From: Chloroflexota bacterium
GTDB lineage: Bacteria; Chloroflexota; Anaerolineae; Anaerolineales; UBA4823
Assembly: GCA_029265355.1 (NCBI GenBank)
Contig: JAJUJL010000016.1
Location: 1-64,000 of the forward strand
Direction: 5' to 3'
DNA length: 64,000 nucleotides
Positions within the stretch are counted from its first letter, which is position 1. Each line of letters begins with the position of its first letter. Position numbers and translations under genes: made by a program. The notes below the pieces were generated by a model, which did no database searches, was not told the DNA's origin, and was given only the letters and a program-made list of their open reading frames with translations. This document shows positions 7,048 through 15,535 of this stretch, in pieces.

Positions 7048-7920
7048 ATGTCGGCATTGCCACCCATCTTGCGTCGTGTAGCGCTTGCCGCTCATCCCAA
7101 GCTCCCCGAAGGGATCGAGATCGGTCGCCGCCTTGCTGCTTCCCTACAAGCGATTGGATCGCAGACCCTCGAGGGTTTATTGGGCGAAGCCAGCTTTAGC
7201 CGCCGCATCGAGGCCGGCGAGATTGATTTACTGGTCGCCCTGGGCGGCGATGGCACGATGCTGCGCGCCGGGCACTTATGCGCCCCCAACCAGGTGCCGA
7301 TTCTGGGCATCAATCTCGGAAAATTTGGGTTTCTGACGGAAATCAGCCAGGAACAATGGGAAAAGGTGCTGCCCCGCCTGATGAACGGTGAATACTGGCT
7401 GGAAAAGCGCATGATGCTGTGCGCCGAGCACCTCCACGCCGGCAAGGTGGTCAGCAAGTGGGATGTGCTCAACGAGGTGGTCGTCGGCAGGGGGCAGATC
7501 GTGCGCCCGGTGCACCTGATCACCGAAGTGGACGGGCGCCTGTTGACCACTTACGTCGCCGATGCCTTGATTGCTGCCACACCGACGGGCTCGACGGCCT
7601 ATGCTTTGGCAGCGGGCGGTCCAATTTTACCGCCGGAGCTGCGCAATATCTTGTTAGTGGCAGTTGCTCCCCATCTCTCGATCGATCGCGCCATTGTGCT
7701 GGCCGAAGGCTCCTCGGTCAGCATCACAGTGCACGCCGACCACCCCGCGGTGTTCTCCATTGATGGACAGGCGCCCATCGGACTGGCGGATGGCGATCGG
7801 GTGGCGGTGCGCGCCGGCGATCACACCGTAGAATTCGTACGTTTCCAGGACCCTGGCTACTTCTACCGCAATCTCACCCCACACATGAACCGCAATCCAT
7901 CTGCCAGGAAAGCGCGATGA
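7048..7920 (+). CDS. nadK: NAD kinase
   Basis: Phosphorylates NAD to NADP in the cytoplasm. Key signatures are LVALGGDGTMLRA (GGDGT, residues 66-70), LGINLGKFGFLTE, NEVVVGRG and TPTGSTAYALAAGGPI. The 290 residues are typical. The start ATG lacks a ribosome-binding site but is placed seven bases after a TATAAT. Its stop overlaps the next ATG by four bases, so the following membrane-protein gene is translationally coupled. Confidence 0.95.
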   Translation: MSALPPILRRVALAAHPKLPEGIEIGRRLAASLQAIGSQTLEGLLGEASFSRRIEAGEIDLLVALGGDGTMLRAGHLCAPNQVPILGINLGKFGFLTEISQEQWEKVLPRLMNGEYWLEKRMMLCAEHLHAGKVVSKWDVLNEVVVGRGQIVRPVHLITEVDGRLLTTYVADALIAATPTGSTAYALAAGGPILPPELRNILLVAVAPHLSIDRAIVLAEGSSVSITVHADHPAVFSIDGQAPIGLADGDRVAVRAGDHTVEFVRFQDPGYFYRNLTPHMNRNPSARKAR

Positions 7921-8447
7921 GCAACGAAAATACGCTGTTCTGCGCCAATCATCCCCAAACCCCCACCTCGCTGCGCTGCAACCGCTGTGAGAAGCCAATC
8001 TGCACGCGCTGCGCCGTGCTCACACCCACCGGTTACCGCTGCAAAGAATGCGTGCGCGGACAGCAAAAGATCTTCGACACCGCCAACTGGTACGATTACC
8101 CGCTGGCCGTGATCGTCGCCGCCGTGCTTTCCTTCATCGGCAGCCAGATTGTACCGCGCATGGGTTTCTTCGCATTGCTCCTGGCGCCGCTTGCCGGCGT
8201 CATCATCGCTGAAACCGTGCGCGCCCTGATTCGCCGCCGCCGCTCGCGCCAGTTATTCACCTTCACCGCAGCCGCCGCCGCCATTGGCAGCCTGCCCTCA
8301 TTGGTCTCCCTGCTGGTGATCGCATTGGCTGCACTCTCTCAAGGCGGTTTGGGAGTATTGCTCTCGCTCATTTGGAACCTTCTCTACACTGTAATGGTGA
8401 CGACAACCGTGTACACACGTTTGTCCGGCATCCAAATTGGAAGATGA
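7917..8447 (+). CDS. B-box-like zinc finger membrane protein
   Basis: A 176-residue protein. Residues 9-45 carry Cys9, His12, Cys21, Cys24, Cys29, Cys32, Cys42 and Cys45 in a B-box-like cross-brace that should bind two zinc ions. After it come about four hydrophobic helices (~60-75, 80-105, 118-140, 145-165). Proteins of this build are common in Chloroflexota and related phyla, with no settled function; protein-protein docking at the membrane is the usual suggestion. It overlaps nadK by ATGA and lies nine bases before recN. Confidence 0.7.
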   Translation: MSNENTLFCANHPQTPTSLRCNRCEKPICTRCAVLTPTGYRCKECVRGQQKIFDTANWYDYPLAVIVAAVLSFIGSQIVPRMGFFALLLAPLAGVIIAETVRALIRRRRSRQLFTFTAAAAAIGSLPSLVSLLVIALAALSQGGLGVLLSLIWNLLYTVMVTTTVYTRLSGIQIGR

Positions 8448-8456
8448 CTCGCGCCT

Positions 8457-10217
8457 ATGTTATCAGAGCTGCACATCGAGAACTTTGCTATCATCGATAA
8501 ACTCGATTTGGATTTCAAACCGGGGCTGGTGATCTTCACCGGCGAGACCGGCGCTGGCAAGTCGATCCTGATCGACGCTGTGCAGACACTGCTGGGCGGG
8601 CGCGCCGACGCCACCATGGTGCGCAGCCAGGCTGAACGCGCCTTTGTCGAAGGCACGTTTCGCATCCCACAGGCTGCGCGGGATGCCATCCATGCCATTT
8701 TGGAGCGAGAAGAATTGCTGGATGATCCCGACCATATCATCCTGGCGCGTGAAATCCGCACCAATGGACGCAACGTGGCTCGCCTGAACGGGCGCAGCGT
8801 CAGCGCCGGGTTGCTGCGCGAAGTCGGTGAAATGCTGGTAGACGTTCACGGCCAATCCGAGCACCTGTCTTTGCTCAAGGTCAACCAGCACATCAATTTG
8901 CTGGATAGCTTCGCGGGCGTGGCAGAACAGTTGAAACGCTACCAAAGCTGCTACCAGCGATTGGTGCAGGTGCGTCGCGAGTTATCGGAGCTGCGCCAGG
9001 CTGAAAAGAACGCCGCCCGTCGCAGCGAGACGCTCACTTTCCAGATCTCAGAGATCGAAGCGGCGCAGCTACGACCTGGCGAGGAGGAAGTCCTCAAAGA
9101 AGAGCGCAACCGGCTGGCAAACGCCGAAGGCCTGGCTTCCCTGGCGCAAGAGGCTTTGGTAGCGCTGGATGATGGTTCCCCTGAGTCGCCGGCGGTCACA
9201 GACCTGTTCGGCCAGGTGGTGCACGCCATTGCCAGCCTGGCGCGCCTGGACAGTTCTCGGTCACCGCTGAGCGACCAGGCCTCTCTGCTTGCCGAAAGCC
9301 TGTCCGACCTGGCGCGCGAGCTGCGCATTTACCAGGAGTCGATCGAATTCAACCCCCGCCGCCTGGACCAGGTGGAAGAACGCCTGGGCGTGCTGCACAA
9401 CCTGAAACGTAAATACGGGGATTCCATCGAGGAGGTGCTCGCTTATTTGGATAAGGCGCGCGCCGAGTTGGATACCATCACCCATGCCGGACAGCGCATT
9501 CTTGCCCTCCAGGAAGAAGAGACTGCCTTGCTGGAGCAGGTGGGGCGCGAAGGCGAATTGCTCAGTCAGGAGCGCCACAAGCACGCCGCTGTGCTCGCCA
9601 AACGCGTCGAAACCGAATTGAATGAACTGCACATGTCCAGCGCTCGTTTCCAGGTCGATTTTCAAATGCATCCGGATGCGAATGGCGCCCCGCTCAGCGA
9701 TGGACGGCGGGTGGCTTTCGATTCCCACGGCTTGGAGCGCATCGAATTTCTCATCGCGCCCAACCCAGGCGAGGGATTCAAACCATTGGTCAAAATTGCT
9801 TCCGGCGGCGAGACTTCTCGCTTGATGCTGGCCTTGAAAAATGTTTTGGCCAGCGCCGATCAGATCCCCACGCTGATCTTCGACGAAATCGACCAGGGTA
9901 TCGGTGGGCGAGTGGGCGCGGTGGTTGGACAGAAACTGGCTTCACTGGCCCAACAGCACCAGGTGCTGTGCGTCACCCATCTGCCACAATTGGCTGCTTA
10001 TGGCTTCCAGCATTTCCACGTCACCAAGGCCGTGCAGGAGGGCCGCACGACCACGCGTGTTGAAGCATTGGATGGCGAAACACGCCTGGTCGAATTGGCC
10101 CAGATGTTTGGCGAGGTGAGCCAGGGCACGTTGCAGTCAGCCAAGGAACTGTTGGCCAGCGTGACGCGTCATAAGCAGCCAGAACAGCCCCTTCCCAGAG
10201 CTTCGGATCCTGCCTGA
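8457..10217 (+). CDS. recN: DNA repair protein RecN
   Basis: An SMC-like ATPase for double-strand-break repair. The 586-residue protein has the N-terminal LHIENFAIIDKLDLDF segment, Walker A GETGAGKS (residues 29-36), the VDVHGQSEHLSLL motif, a long coiled-coil middle (~165-400), the ABC signature region KIASGGETSRLMLAL and Walker B LIFDEIDQGIGG, then VTHLPQLAAYG. All RecN landmarks are intact. It sits in the plus-strand run begun at 5272; the penicillin-binding-protein gene starts 13 bases after its stop. Confidence 0.95.
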   Translation: MLSELHIENFAIIDKLDLDFKPGLVIFTGETGAGKSILIDAVQTLLGGRADATMVRSQAERAFVEGTFRIPQAARDAIHAILEREELLDDPDHIILAREIRTNGRNVARLNGRSVSAGLLREVGEMLVDVHGQSEHLSLLKVNQHINLLDSFAGVAEQLKRYQSCYQRLVQVRRELSELRQAEKNAARRSETLTFQISEIEAAQLRPGEEEVLKEERNRLANAEGLASLAQEALVALDDGSPESPAVTDLFGQVVHAIASLARLDSSRSPLSDQASLLAESLSDLARELRIYQESIEFNPRRLDQVEERLGVLHNLKRKYGDSIEEVLAYLDKARAELDTITHAGQRILALQEEETALLEQVGREGELLSQERHKHAAVLAKRVETELNELHMSSARFQVDFQMHPDANGAPLSDGRRVAFDSHGLERIEFLIAPNPGEGFKPLVKIASGGETSRLMLALKNVLASADQIPTLIFDEIDQGIGGRVGAVVGQKLASLAQQHQVLCVTHLPQLAAYGFQHFHVTKAVQEGRTTTRVEALDGETRLVELAQMFGEVSQGTLQSAKELLASVTRHKQPEQPLPRASDPA

Positions 10218-10230
10218 ACGACGATTGGCA

Positions 10231-13083
10231 ATGTCTCAGGTACCTGCCATATTGCGCATGCGCCATCGCCGGGCGACCCGGGAGCAGCGCAGTCCTCTGG
10301 CCCGCCTCGGCTTGAGCTGCAGCCTGCTGGCGGCTTTGTTTGCTGCAACCTTTATCATCGTTTTGGCTGGGCTGTACGCCAACTTAACCCATAATCTCCC
10401 TTCCCTGGCGCTGCTTCCAGAGCTGCTCGATCCGCCAGATGGATTACTGTTCCAACCCACGCGCCTTTACGATCGCAGCGGAGAACACGTTCTGCTCACT
10501 CTAGAAAACCCGGCGGTCGAGAGCCGCCTGGCGCTGACGCTTGATCCTGCCGAGGCCGATTTTCTGCCAGCCAATCTGATCTCCGCCACATTGGCGGTGG
10601 TCGAGCCGAATTTCTGGAGCAATCCCCTGGGGATCAGCTTGACTCACAATGGTATTGCCAAACGCCTGGCATCCGACTTTTTGCTGGCGGATGAGACTCC
10701 TGGTCTGAGACGAGAGCTGCGCTTGCAACTGCTGAGCTTACAATTGACCCTTAATTACGGTCATGAGCGCCTGCTGGCCTGGTATTTGAACAGCGCCTAT
10801 TACGGACGACTGGCAGTGGGCGCCCAGGCTGCCGCCCGAGTTTACTTCAACAAGCCTGCCAGCCAATTGACGCTGAGCGAATCCGCCATCCTGGCTGCTA
10901 CCGCCGAGGCTCCGGCGCTCAACCCCCTCGATGCGCCCCAGGCAGCTCGTGAGCGTGGGCTGGCTGTCCTGCGCGCCATGCAATCGAGCTCCTGGATCAC
11001 CAGCCAGCAAGCTTCGGCCGCGCTTCAGGAACTGCCATCCTTCGCCATAGCCGTTGCGCCTGAGGCAGGACCAGCGCCTGTCTTTGCCCGCCTGGTGATT
11101 GAGCAGCTCAGTCAGAAGATTGGGCTGCTTCGCATCGAGCGCGGCGGCTTGCAGATCATCACCACCCTGGATTATGAGCTGCAATTGCAAACCGAATGCG
11201 CCACAAAGGCGCAACTGGCGCGCTTGCAAGGCCATAGCCTGCCGGCGAGTGATGATAGCAATCTCTGCCCCGCTGCCCGTTTGCTGCCTCCCCTGCCAGA
11301 TCTCGATACCGCTGCCTTCACTGATCTGTCTTCGGCAGCGATTGTTTACCACCCCCAGCGAGGGGAAATTCTTGCCCTGACTGGCAACGTAGGCGCCGGT
11401 CTCGACCCAACCCGGCTACCCTTCCGCCCGCCCGGAACGCTGCTCACCCCGTTGGTCACGCTGACCGCCTTCACTCGCGGCCTGACCCCAGCTTCATTAG
11501 TTTGGGATATCCCTGCCCCCGCAGAAACCGTCATCAAGCCTGGCGAGTATCACGGCCCGATGCGCCTGCGCATCGCTCAAGCCAATGATTACCTGGCTGC
11601 AATGTCACAGGTGATGAGCCAGACCGGGGCGCAAAACGTGTGGCGCACTGCCCAGCAGCTCGGCTTGGACCTGGGAAATACACACTCGCTCGACCTGGCT
11701 GGCCTGATGGAAAGCCGAGAAGTCTCTTTGCTCCAGTTGGCGCAAGCCTACGGAGCCATCGCTAACCAGGGCATACTGGTTGGGCAAAATTCACCTGCAA
11801 ATGAGGTAGCCATCCAGCCAATCACGGTGCTCCAGGTGCTCGATTATCACGGCAGGATTTTGGTTGGTGATCCACAAGGCCTCACCCTCACCGCCATCCA
11901 AAAGCCACTGTTAAACCCACAACTGGCTTACCTGCTCAATCACACCCTCAGCGATGAACCTGCCCGCTGGCCCAGCCTGGGATACCCCAACCCGCTCGAA
12001 ATCGGCCGCCCCGCAGCCGCCAAACTGGGTTACACCCGGCAGGGAAAGGATGCCTGGGCTCTTGGCTATACCCCTTCATTTCTAACAGGCGTGTGGATCG
12101 GTTACCGGGATCCGGATTCACCGGGTCCAACGCTCGATGCGCGGCTTGCGGCTGGCGCGTGGCATGCGATCATGCAGTATAGCCTTGCCGGACAGCAATT
12201 CGAAAGCTGGGCTGTTCCTGTTGGGATTAACCGCCTGGAAGTTTGCGAGCTTTCCGGCCTTTTGCCGACCGAGGCCTGCCCGAATAAAGTGACGGAAATA
12301 TTCCTGGCAGGCACAGAGCCAACCCAGGCAGATAATCTCTTCCAGATCATCCAGACCAATCGCGAAACCGGGCGGCTGGCAACGGTATTTACCCCGCCCG
12401 AACTGGTGGAGCGCCGCACCTATCTCATCGTGCCACCAGAAGCCCGTTCCTGGGCATTGCAGGCGGGTATCCCGCTCCCACCTGAGACATACGATCTCGT
12501 CCAGACCGGCCCCGGTGAAACCAACGCTCAAATCACTTCTCCGGAAATGTTCGCCTATGTGCGCGGTGAAGTTACCATTCGCGGCACTGCCGGGGGAGAC
12601 AATTTTGCCTACTACCAACTACAAGTGGGTCAAGGGTTGAATCCAGAGCAATGGCTGCAAATCAGTGAGCCTTCTGAACGCGCGGTGGACAACGATGTGT
12701 TAGCAGAGTGGGACGCTACCGAATTGGAAGGGTTGTATGCCATCCAGTTGTTGGTTGTGGACCAGGCCCAGCGAGTGGCCACAGCGGTCACACAGGTCGC
12801 AGTGGATAACCAGGCACCTGAGCTGGAAATTACCAGTCTCTCAGAGGGAGAGGAGTTGCCGCTATCCACCGGCAGCCTGGTCTTTACTGCCCGGGTAAAC
12901 GATAACCTGGCGCTGCAAGCGGTTACTTTCTCAGTGGACGGGAAAACACTGGTCACTGTGCCCGGCGATCCCTACAGCGCCGCCTGGACACCTACCTCGG
13001 GCCACCACACATTGACCGTCCAGGCAGTCGACCAGGCGGGCAATCGCAGTCAGCAGTCGCTAAGCTTCAAAATCATCCCCTAA
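10231..13083 (+). CDS. degenerate class A penicillin-binding protein (PBP1A/PBP1C-like)
   Basis: A 950-residue protein: cytoplasmic Arg-rich tail, one transmembrane helix (~28-48), GT51 transglycosylase-like domain (~75-255), transpeptidase-like domain (~290-660), a PBP1C-type C-terminal region and an Ig-like/Big domain (~850-950). The architecture is clear (LLAWYLNSAYYGRLAVGAQAAARVYFNK; DAWALGYTPSFLTGVWIGY), but motifs have decayed. The usual STxTQQ stretch is absent, the SxxK nucleophile motif reads TLLT (403-406), and KTG reads KLG (598-600). The first GT51 Glu (Glu125) is kept. It is probably a non-catalytic wall-scaffold protein, or a transglycosylase only. The ATG is preferred over a TTG two codons earlier. 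Confidence 0.8.
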   Translation: MSQVPAILRMRHRRATREQRSPLARLGLSCSLLAALFAATFIIVLAGLYANLTHNLPSLALLPELLDPPDGLLFQPTRLYDRSGEHVLLTLENPAVESRLALTLDPAEADFLPANLISATLAVVEPNFWSNPLGISLTHNGIAKRLASDFLLADETPGLRRELRLQLLSLQLTLNYGHERLLAWYLNSAYYGRLAVGAQAAARVYFNKPASQLTLSESAILAATAEAPALNPLDAPQAARERGLAVLRAMQSSSWITSQQASAALQELPSFAIAVAPEAGPAPVFARLVIEQLSQKIGLLRIERGGLQIITTLDYELQLQTECATKAQLARLQGHSLPASDDSNLCPAARLLPPLPDLDTAAFTDLSSAAIVYHPQRGEILALTGNVGAGLDPTRLPFRPPGTLLTPLVTLTAFTRGLTPASLVWDIPAPAETVIKPGEYHGPMRLRIAQANDYLAAMSQVMSQTGAQNVWRTAQQLGLDLGNTHSLDLAGLMESREVSLLQLAQAYGAIANQGILVGQNSPANEVAIQPITVLQVLDYHGRILVGDPQGLTLTAIQKPLLNPQLAYLLNHTLSDEPARWPSLGYPNPLEIGRPAAAKLGYTRQGKDAWALGYTPSFLTGVWIGYRDPDSPGPTLDARLAAGAWHAIMQYSLAGQQFESWAVPVGINRLEVCELSGLLPTEACPNKVTEIFLAGTEPTQADNLFQIIQTNRETGRLATVFTPPELVERRTYLIVPPEARSWALQAGIPLPPETYDLVQTGPGETNAQITSPEMFAYVRGEVTIRGTAGGDNFAYYQLQVGQGLNPEQWLQISEPSERAVDNDVLAEWDATELEGLYAIQLLVVDQAQRVATAVTQVAVDNQAPELEITSLSEGEELPLSTGSLVFTARVNDNLALQAVTFSVDGKTLVTVPGDPYSAAWTPTSGHHTLTVQAVDQAGNRSQQSLSFKIIP

Positions 13084-13568
13084 TAGCGTTCCAAAATTCG
13101 TTGGGTGGTCGAAAAAGCCAGGGGGGGAAGTTGGTCGCGGGCAAAGAATTGCACCGCATCCACATCATCACCCGGGGTGAGCTCGCCAGAGACCACCTCA
13201 GCGCGATAGAAGATCACAATATGCGCACCGCGAGCATGCTCCTGCCCGGATAGCACATCCAACAAGCCTGTGATGCGCACCACCAGGCCAGTTTCTTCCA
13301 GGCACTCCCGCAGCGCAGCCCCGGCAGGGTCTTCGCCAGCATCGACGAAACCTGCTGGCATGGTCCACAGTCCCCGTGCAGGATCGTTCACCCGTCGCGC
13401 TAATAGCACGCGCCCTTCCTGCTCAACCAGGACCGCCGCGGCCACTTTGGGGTCAGGAAAGAACACCCATCCACATTGCGGGCAGCACGGTCTCAGGCGC
13501 CCAAAGCGTTCTTCCAACAACAATGCGGTTCCGCACTGCGGGCAGAAATTGATCTTCTCAGCGATCAC
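13080..13568 (-). CDS. Nudix hydrolase with zinc ribbon
   Basis: A 162-residue protein. An N-terminal ribbon (CPQCG and CPQCG, residues ~9-35) precedes a complete Nudix box, GFVDAGEDPAGAALRECLEETGL, with the REUXEE core for metal-dependent cleavage of nucleoside diphosphate derivatives. The ribbon plus Nudix layout is that of NudC-like or NUDT-like NADH/ADP-ribose pyrophosphatases, but the substrate cannot be fixed. The start is a GTG overlapping the upstream anti-sigma stop by four bases (GTGA), pointing to translational coupling in the sigma operon. Its stop codon overlaps the convergent penicillin-binding-protein stop. Confidence 0.85.
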   Translation of the reverse strand: MIAEKINFCPQCGTALLLEERFGRLRPCCPQCGWVFFPDPKVAAAVLVEQEGRVLLARRVNDPARGLWTMPAGFVDAGEDPAGAALRECLEETGLVVRITGLLDVLSGQEHARGAHIVIFYRAEVVSGELTPGDDVDAVQFFARDQLPPLAFSTTQRILERY

Positions 13569-14488
13569 GTTCGTTCCACAATCCAGAAAAATAGCGCTGC
13601 TAAACCGGTCAGCAATACCAACCCGCCCAACACCACCTGGAGAATGCGCAGCGGCGTCCACCATGCCAGCGAGGTCTCGCTCTCCTCAGCAGGGGCTGCC
13701 AGCTCGGATGACTCGCGGAAAGCCTCTGAGCCGCTTTCCTCTGGCGCTTGGAGCGCCGTCTCTGCCGCCGGCGTGGGCAGGTTCAACTCAGGCTGGAGAG
13801 TCGGTTCAGCCATTTTCATCGTCAGCGACATGGCCGCCGTATCGGTAACCACCGATGGCGTTGGAAACTCCTGAGCAGGCAGAGATTCTGCCGCGCTGGC
13901 TGCGCCTGCGTCTCCGTTGCCCCCGCCCCCCATTCCAGGCGGCGGCGCTGCCAGGATACCCATATCGGGCGTGGGCGTAGCCATCATGGCTGGCAAAACC
14001 GCTTCAACGGTTGGGGATACAATGGCTTCGCCAGGGGCGATCTTGGCTGACGGAAGCTCGCTGCTTTCCGTTGACGCAGCCGGCGCATCTTGTTGTAACT
14101 CAACGGCTTGCTCCACTTCCACGGTCTGCGGCGCCAAAGCGACGAACATCCCGCCAGGCTGGTTCAAGAGGCCAAACAAAAATGTGACCACCAGCGCCAA
14201 ACTGGCTAAAGCGGTCGCCATGCCAAACACTGGGAATAACTGTAAGCCGATTTTTCTGGGTCTGTAGCCACCCACCATCTCAGGCGTCAGCGTAAAGTTC
14301 CTGCGCGGCCGAATGCGCGCCTGAGCACGCAGTATCTGGCGGGTCTGTCGCAGTTCCTGCAAGCCTTTGCGCAGCTCTGGCTCAGCGAGCATACGGCTTT
14401 CCAGGCGGCTGCGCTCCTTGGGCGTCAGTTCACCATCCAGGTAAGCCGATAACGCTTCATAATCACGGTTTGAGATCCGATTCGTCAT
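13565..14488 (-). CDS. putative anti-sigma factor
   Basis: A 307-residue protein encoded directly after an ECF sigma factor with a four-base ATGA overlap. The N-terminus (YEALSAYLDGELTPKERSRLESRM, residues ~9-60) has the helical pattern of anti-sigma domains but lacks the His-x3-Cys-x2-Cys zinc motif. A transmembrane helix follows (~92-115), then a long Ala/Pro/Glu/Thr-rich extracytoplasmic region, and a second transmembrane helix near the C-terminus (~280-302), which is unusual. The role is inferred mainly from position and topology. Confidence 0.7.
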   Translation of the reverse strand: MTNRISNRDYEALSAYLDGELTPKERSRLESRMLAEPELRKGLQELRQTRQILRAQARIRPRRNFTLTPEMVGGYRPRKIGLQLFPVFGMATALASLALVVTFLFGLLNQPGGMFVALAPQTVEVEQAVELQQDAPAASTESSELPSAKIAPGEAIVSPTVEAVLPAMMATPTPDMGILAAPPPGMGGGGNGDAGAASAAESLPAQEFPTPSVVTDTAAMSLTMKMAEPTLQPELNLPTPAAETALQAPEESGSEAFRESSELAAPAEESETSLAWWTPLRILQVVLGGLVLLTGLAALFFWIVERT

Positions 14489-15093
14489 GGTGTTTCCTCA
14501 TTTACCAGACGAAAACTTGCCGGTAAAAGTTCCCACACCCCCTGAAGGCATTCGCGCAACTTCAAACGCGCCCGAGATAGGCGGCTCTTCACAGTCCCGA
14601 TGGGGGTACCCACAGCCTGGGAGGTTTCGCTGTAATCGAGGCCTTGCAAATCCACGCAAACAACAACCGCTCTAAAATCCTCCGGCAAGCCTTCCAGGCA
14701 ATCCTGAATAGCATCGCTCAACTCGGCTCGCACGGCGTGTTCCTCGGGCGACTCGCCCGGGTCAGCTAACCAGCTTGGCGATTCGATTTCTTCATCATCG
14801 GCATCCAGCGGCTCCAGGGGAGTCGTTGGTCGCCGTTTTCGCCGGCGCAGCTCATCATAGCAAGCATTGGTGACAATGCGCAGAATCCAACCGCGAAATG
14901 ATCCTCCTCGGTAACTGCCGAGGTTGCGATAGGCGGAGATGAACGCTTCCTGAGTGGCATCCTCGGCCGCTTCCAGTTCACCGATCAACCGGTAAGCCTG
15001 GTTCAGAGCCATTTCCTGGTAGGCAAGCACCAGGCGGTTAAAGGCATTCAAATCGCCATCTTGGGCAGCGCGGATCAGTCCTGCCTCATCCAT
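14485..15093 (-). CDS. ECF-type RNA polymerase sigma factor
   Basis: A 202-residue sigma-70 family protein of the RpoE/SigW kind. Region 2 is seen in FNRLVLAYQEMALNQAYRLI, AEDATQEAFISAYRNL and FRGWILRIVTNACYDELRRRKR; region 4 in LPEDFRAVVVCVDLQGLDYSETSQAVGTPIGTVKSRLSRARLKLRE with its helix-turn-helix. The ATG is set by GGGAGG at optimal spacing, discarding a long upstream extension that overlaps the DUF3054 gene. With the anti-sigma and Nudix genes it forms a coupled three-gene unit that should respond to an envelope signal. Confidence 0.92.
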   Translation of the reverse strand: MDEAGLIRAAQDGDLNAFNRLVLAYQEMALNQAYRLIGELEAAEDATQEAFISAYRNLGSYRGGSFRGWILRIVTNACYDELRRRKRRPTTPLEPLDADDEEIESPSWLADPGESPEEHAVRAELSDAIQDCLEGLPEDFRAVVVCVDLQGLDYSETSQAVGTPIGTVKSRLSRARLKLRECLQGVWELLPASFRLVNEETP

Positions 15094-15479
15094 ATTATCC
15101 TCCCCTGGCGAGTCAGGGAAACCAGCAAGGCGCGCCACACAAGCATTGCCAGTGTATTGATTGCGACCAGAATGAGCACAAAAAGCGGGGAAATAACACC
15201 GCCCGTCCAGGCAGCACGTCCCAATGTCGCCGCCAGCGAAGCCAGCGCCATCCCAACGACGACCCGCCACAACTGGCGAGGCTGATTGAGAAACTCGGTC
15301 TTGAATTGTCCCAGGAGAGCTGCCAGCATCAACCAGGTGGCCAGCAGGGGTGCGTAGGTTGCCAGCAAGCGCCCCCCCGCACTGTTCAGCGTGCCATGGG
15401 TGGCGAATCCAGCGACAGTGACAAGCGCCAACACCACACTGTCTCCCAAAATTAGCCAGGGCATGAGCGGCAGCTTCAT
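15075..15479 (-). CDS. DUF3054-family membrane protein
   Basis: A 134-residue protein with four predicted transmembrane helices (~7-27, 38-60, 70-88, 93-115) and the conserved Trp/Arg-rich loop LWRVVVGMALASLAATLGRA typical of DUF3054. Function unknown. It overlaps the start of the sigma-factor gene by 19 bases on the same strand, so it is likely the first gene of the sigma operon. Confidence 0.7.
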   Translation of the reverse strand: MKLPLMPWLILGDSVVLALVTVAGFATHGTLNSAGGRLLATYAPLLATWLMLAALLGQFKTEFLNQPRQLWRVVVGMALASLAATLGRAAWTGGVISPLFVLILVAINTLAMLVWRALLVSLTRQGRIIWMRQD

Positions 15480-15535
15480 CGACCCTAATCCTAATCCATT
15501 CCAGGCAATCTCACAAGGGAATGATCCACCAGCGG

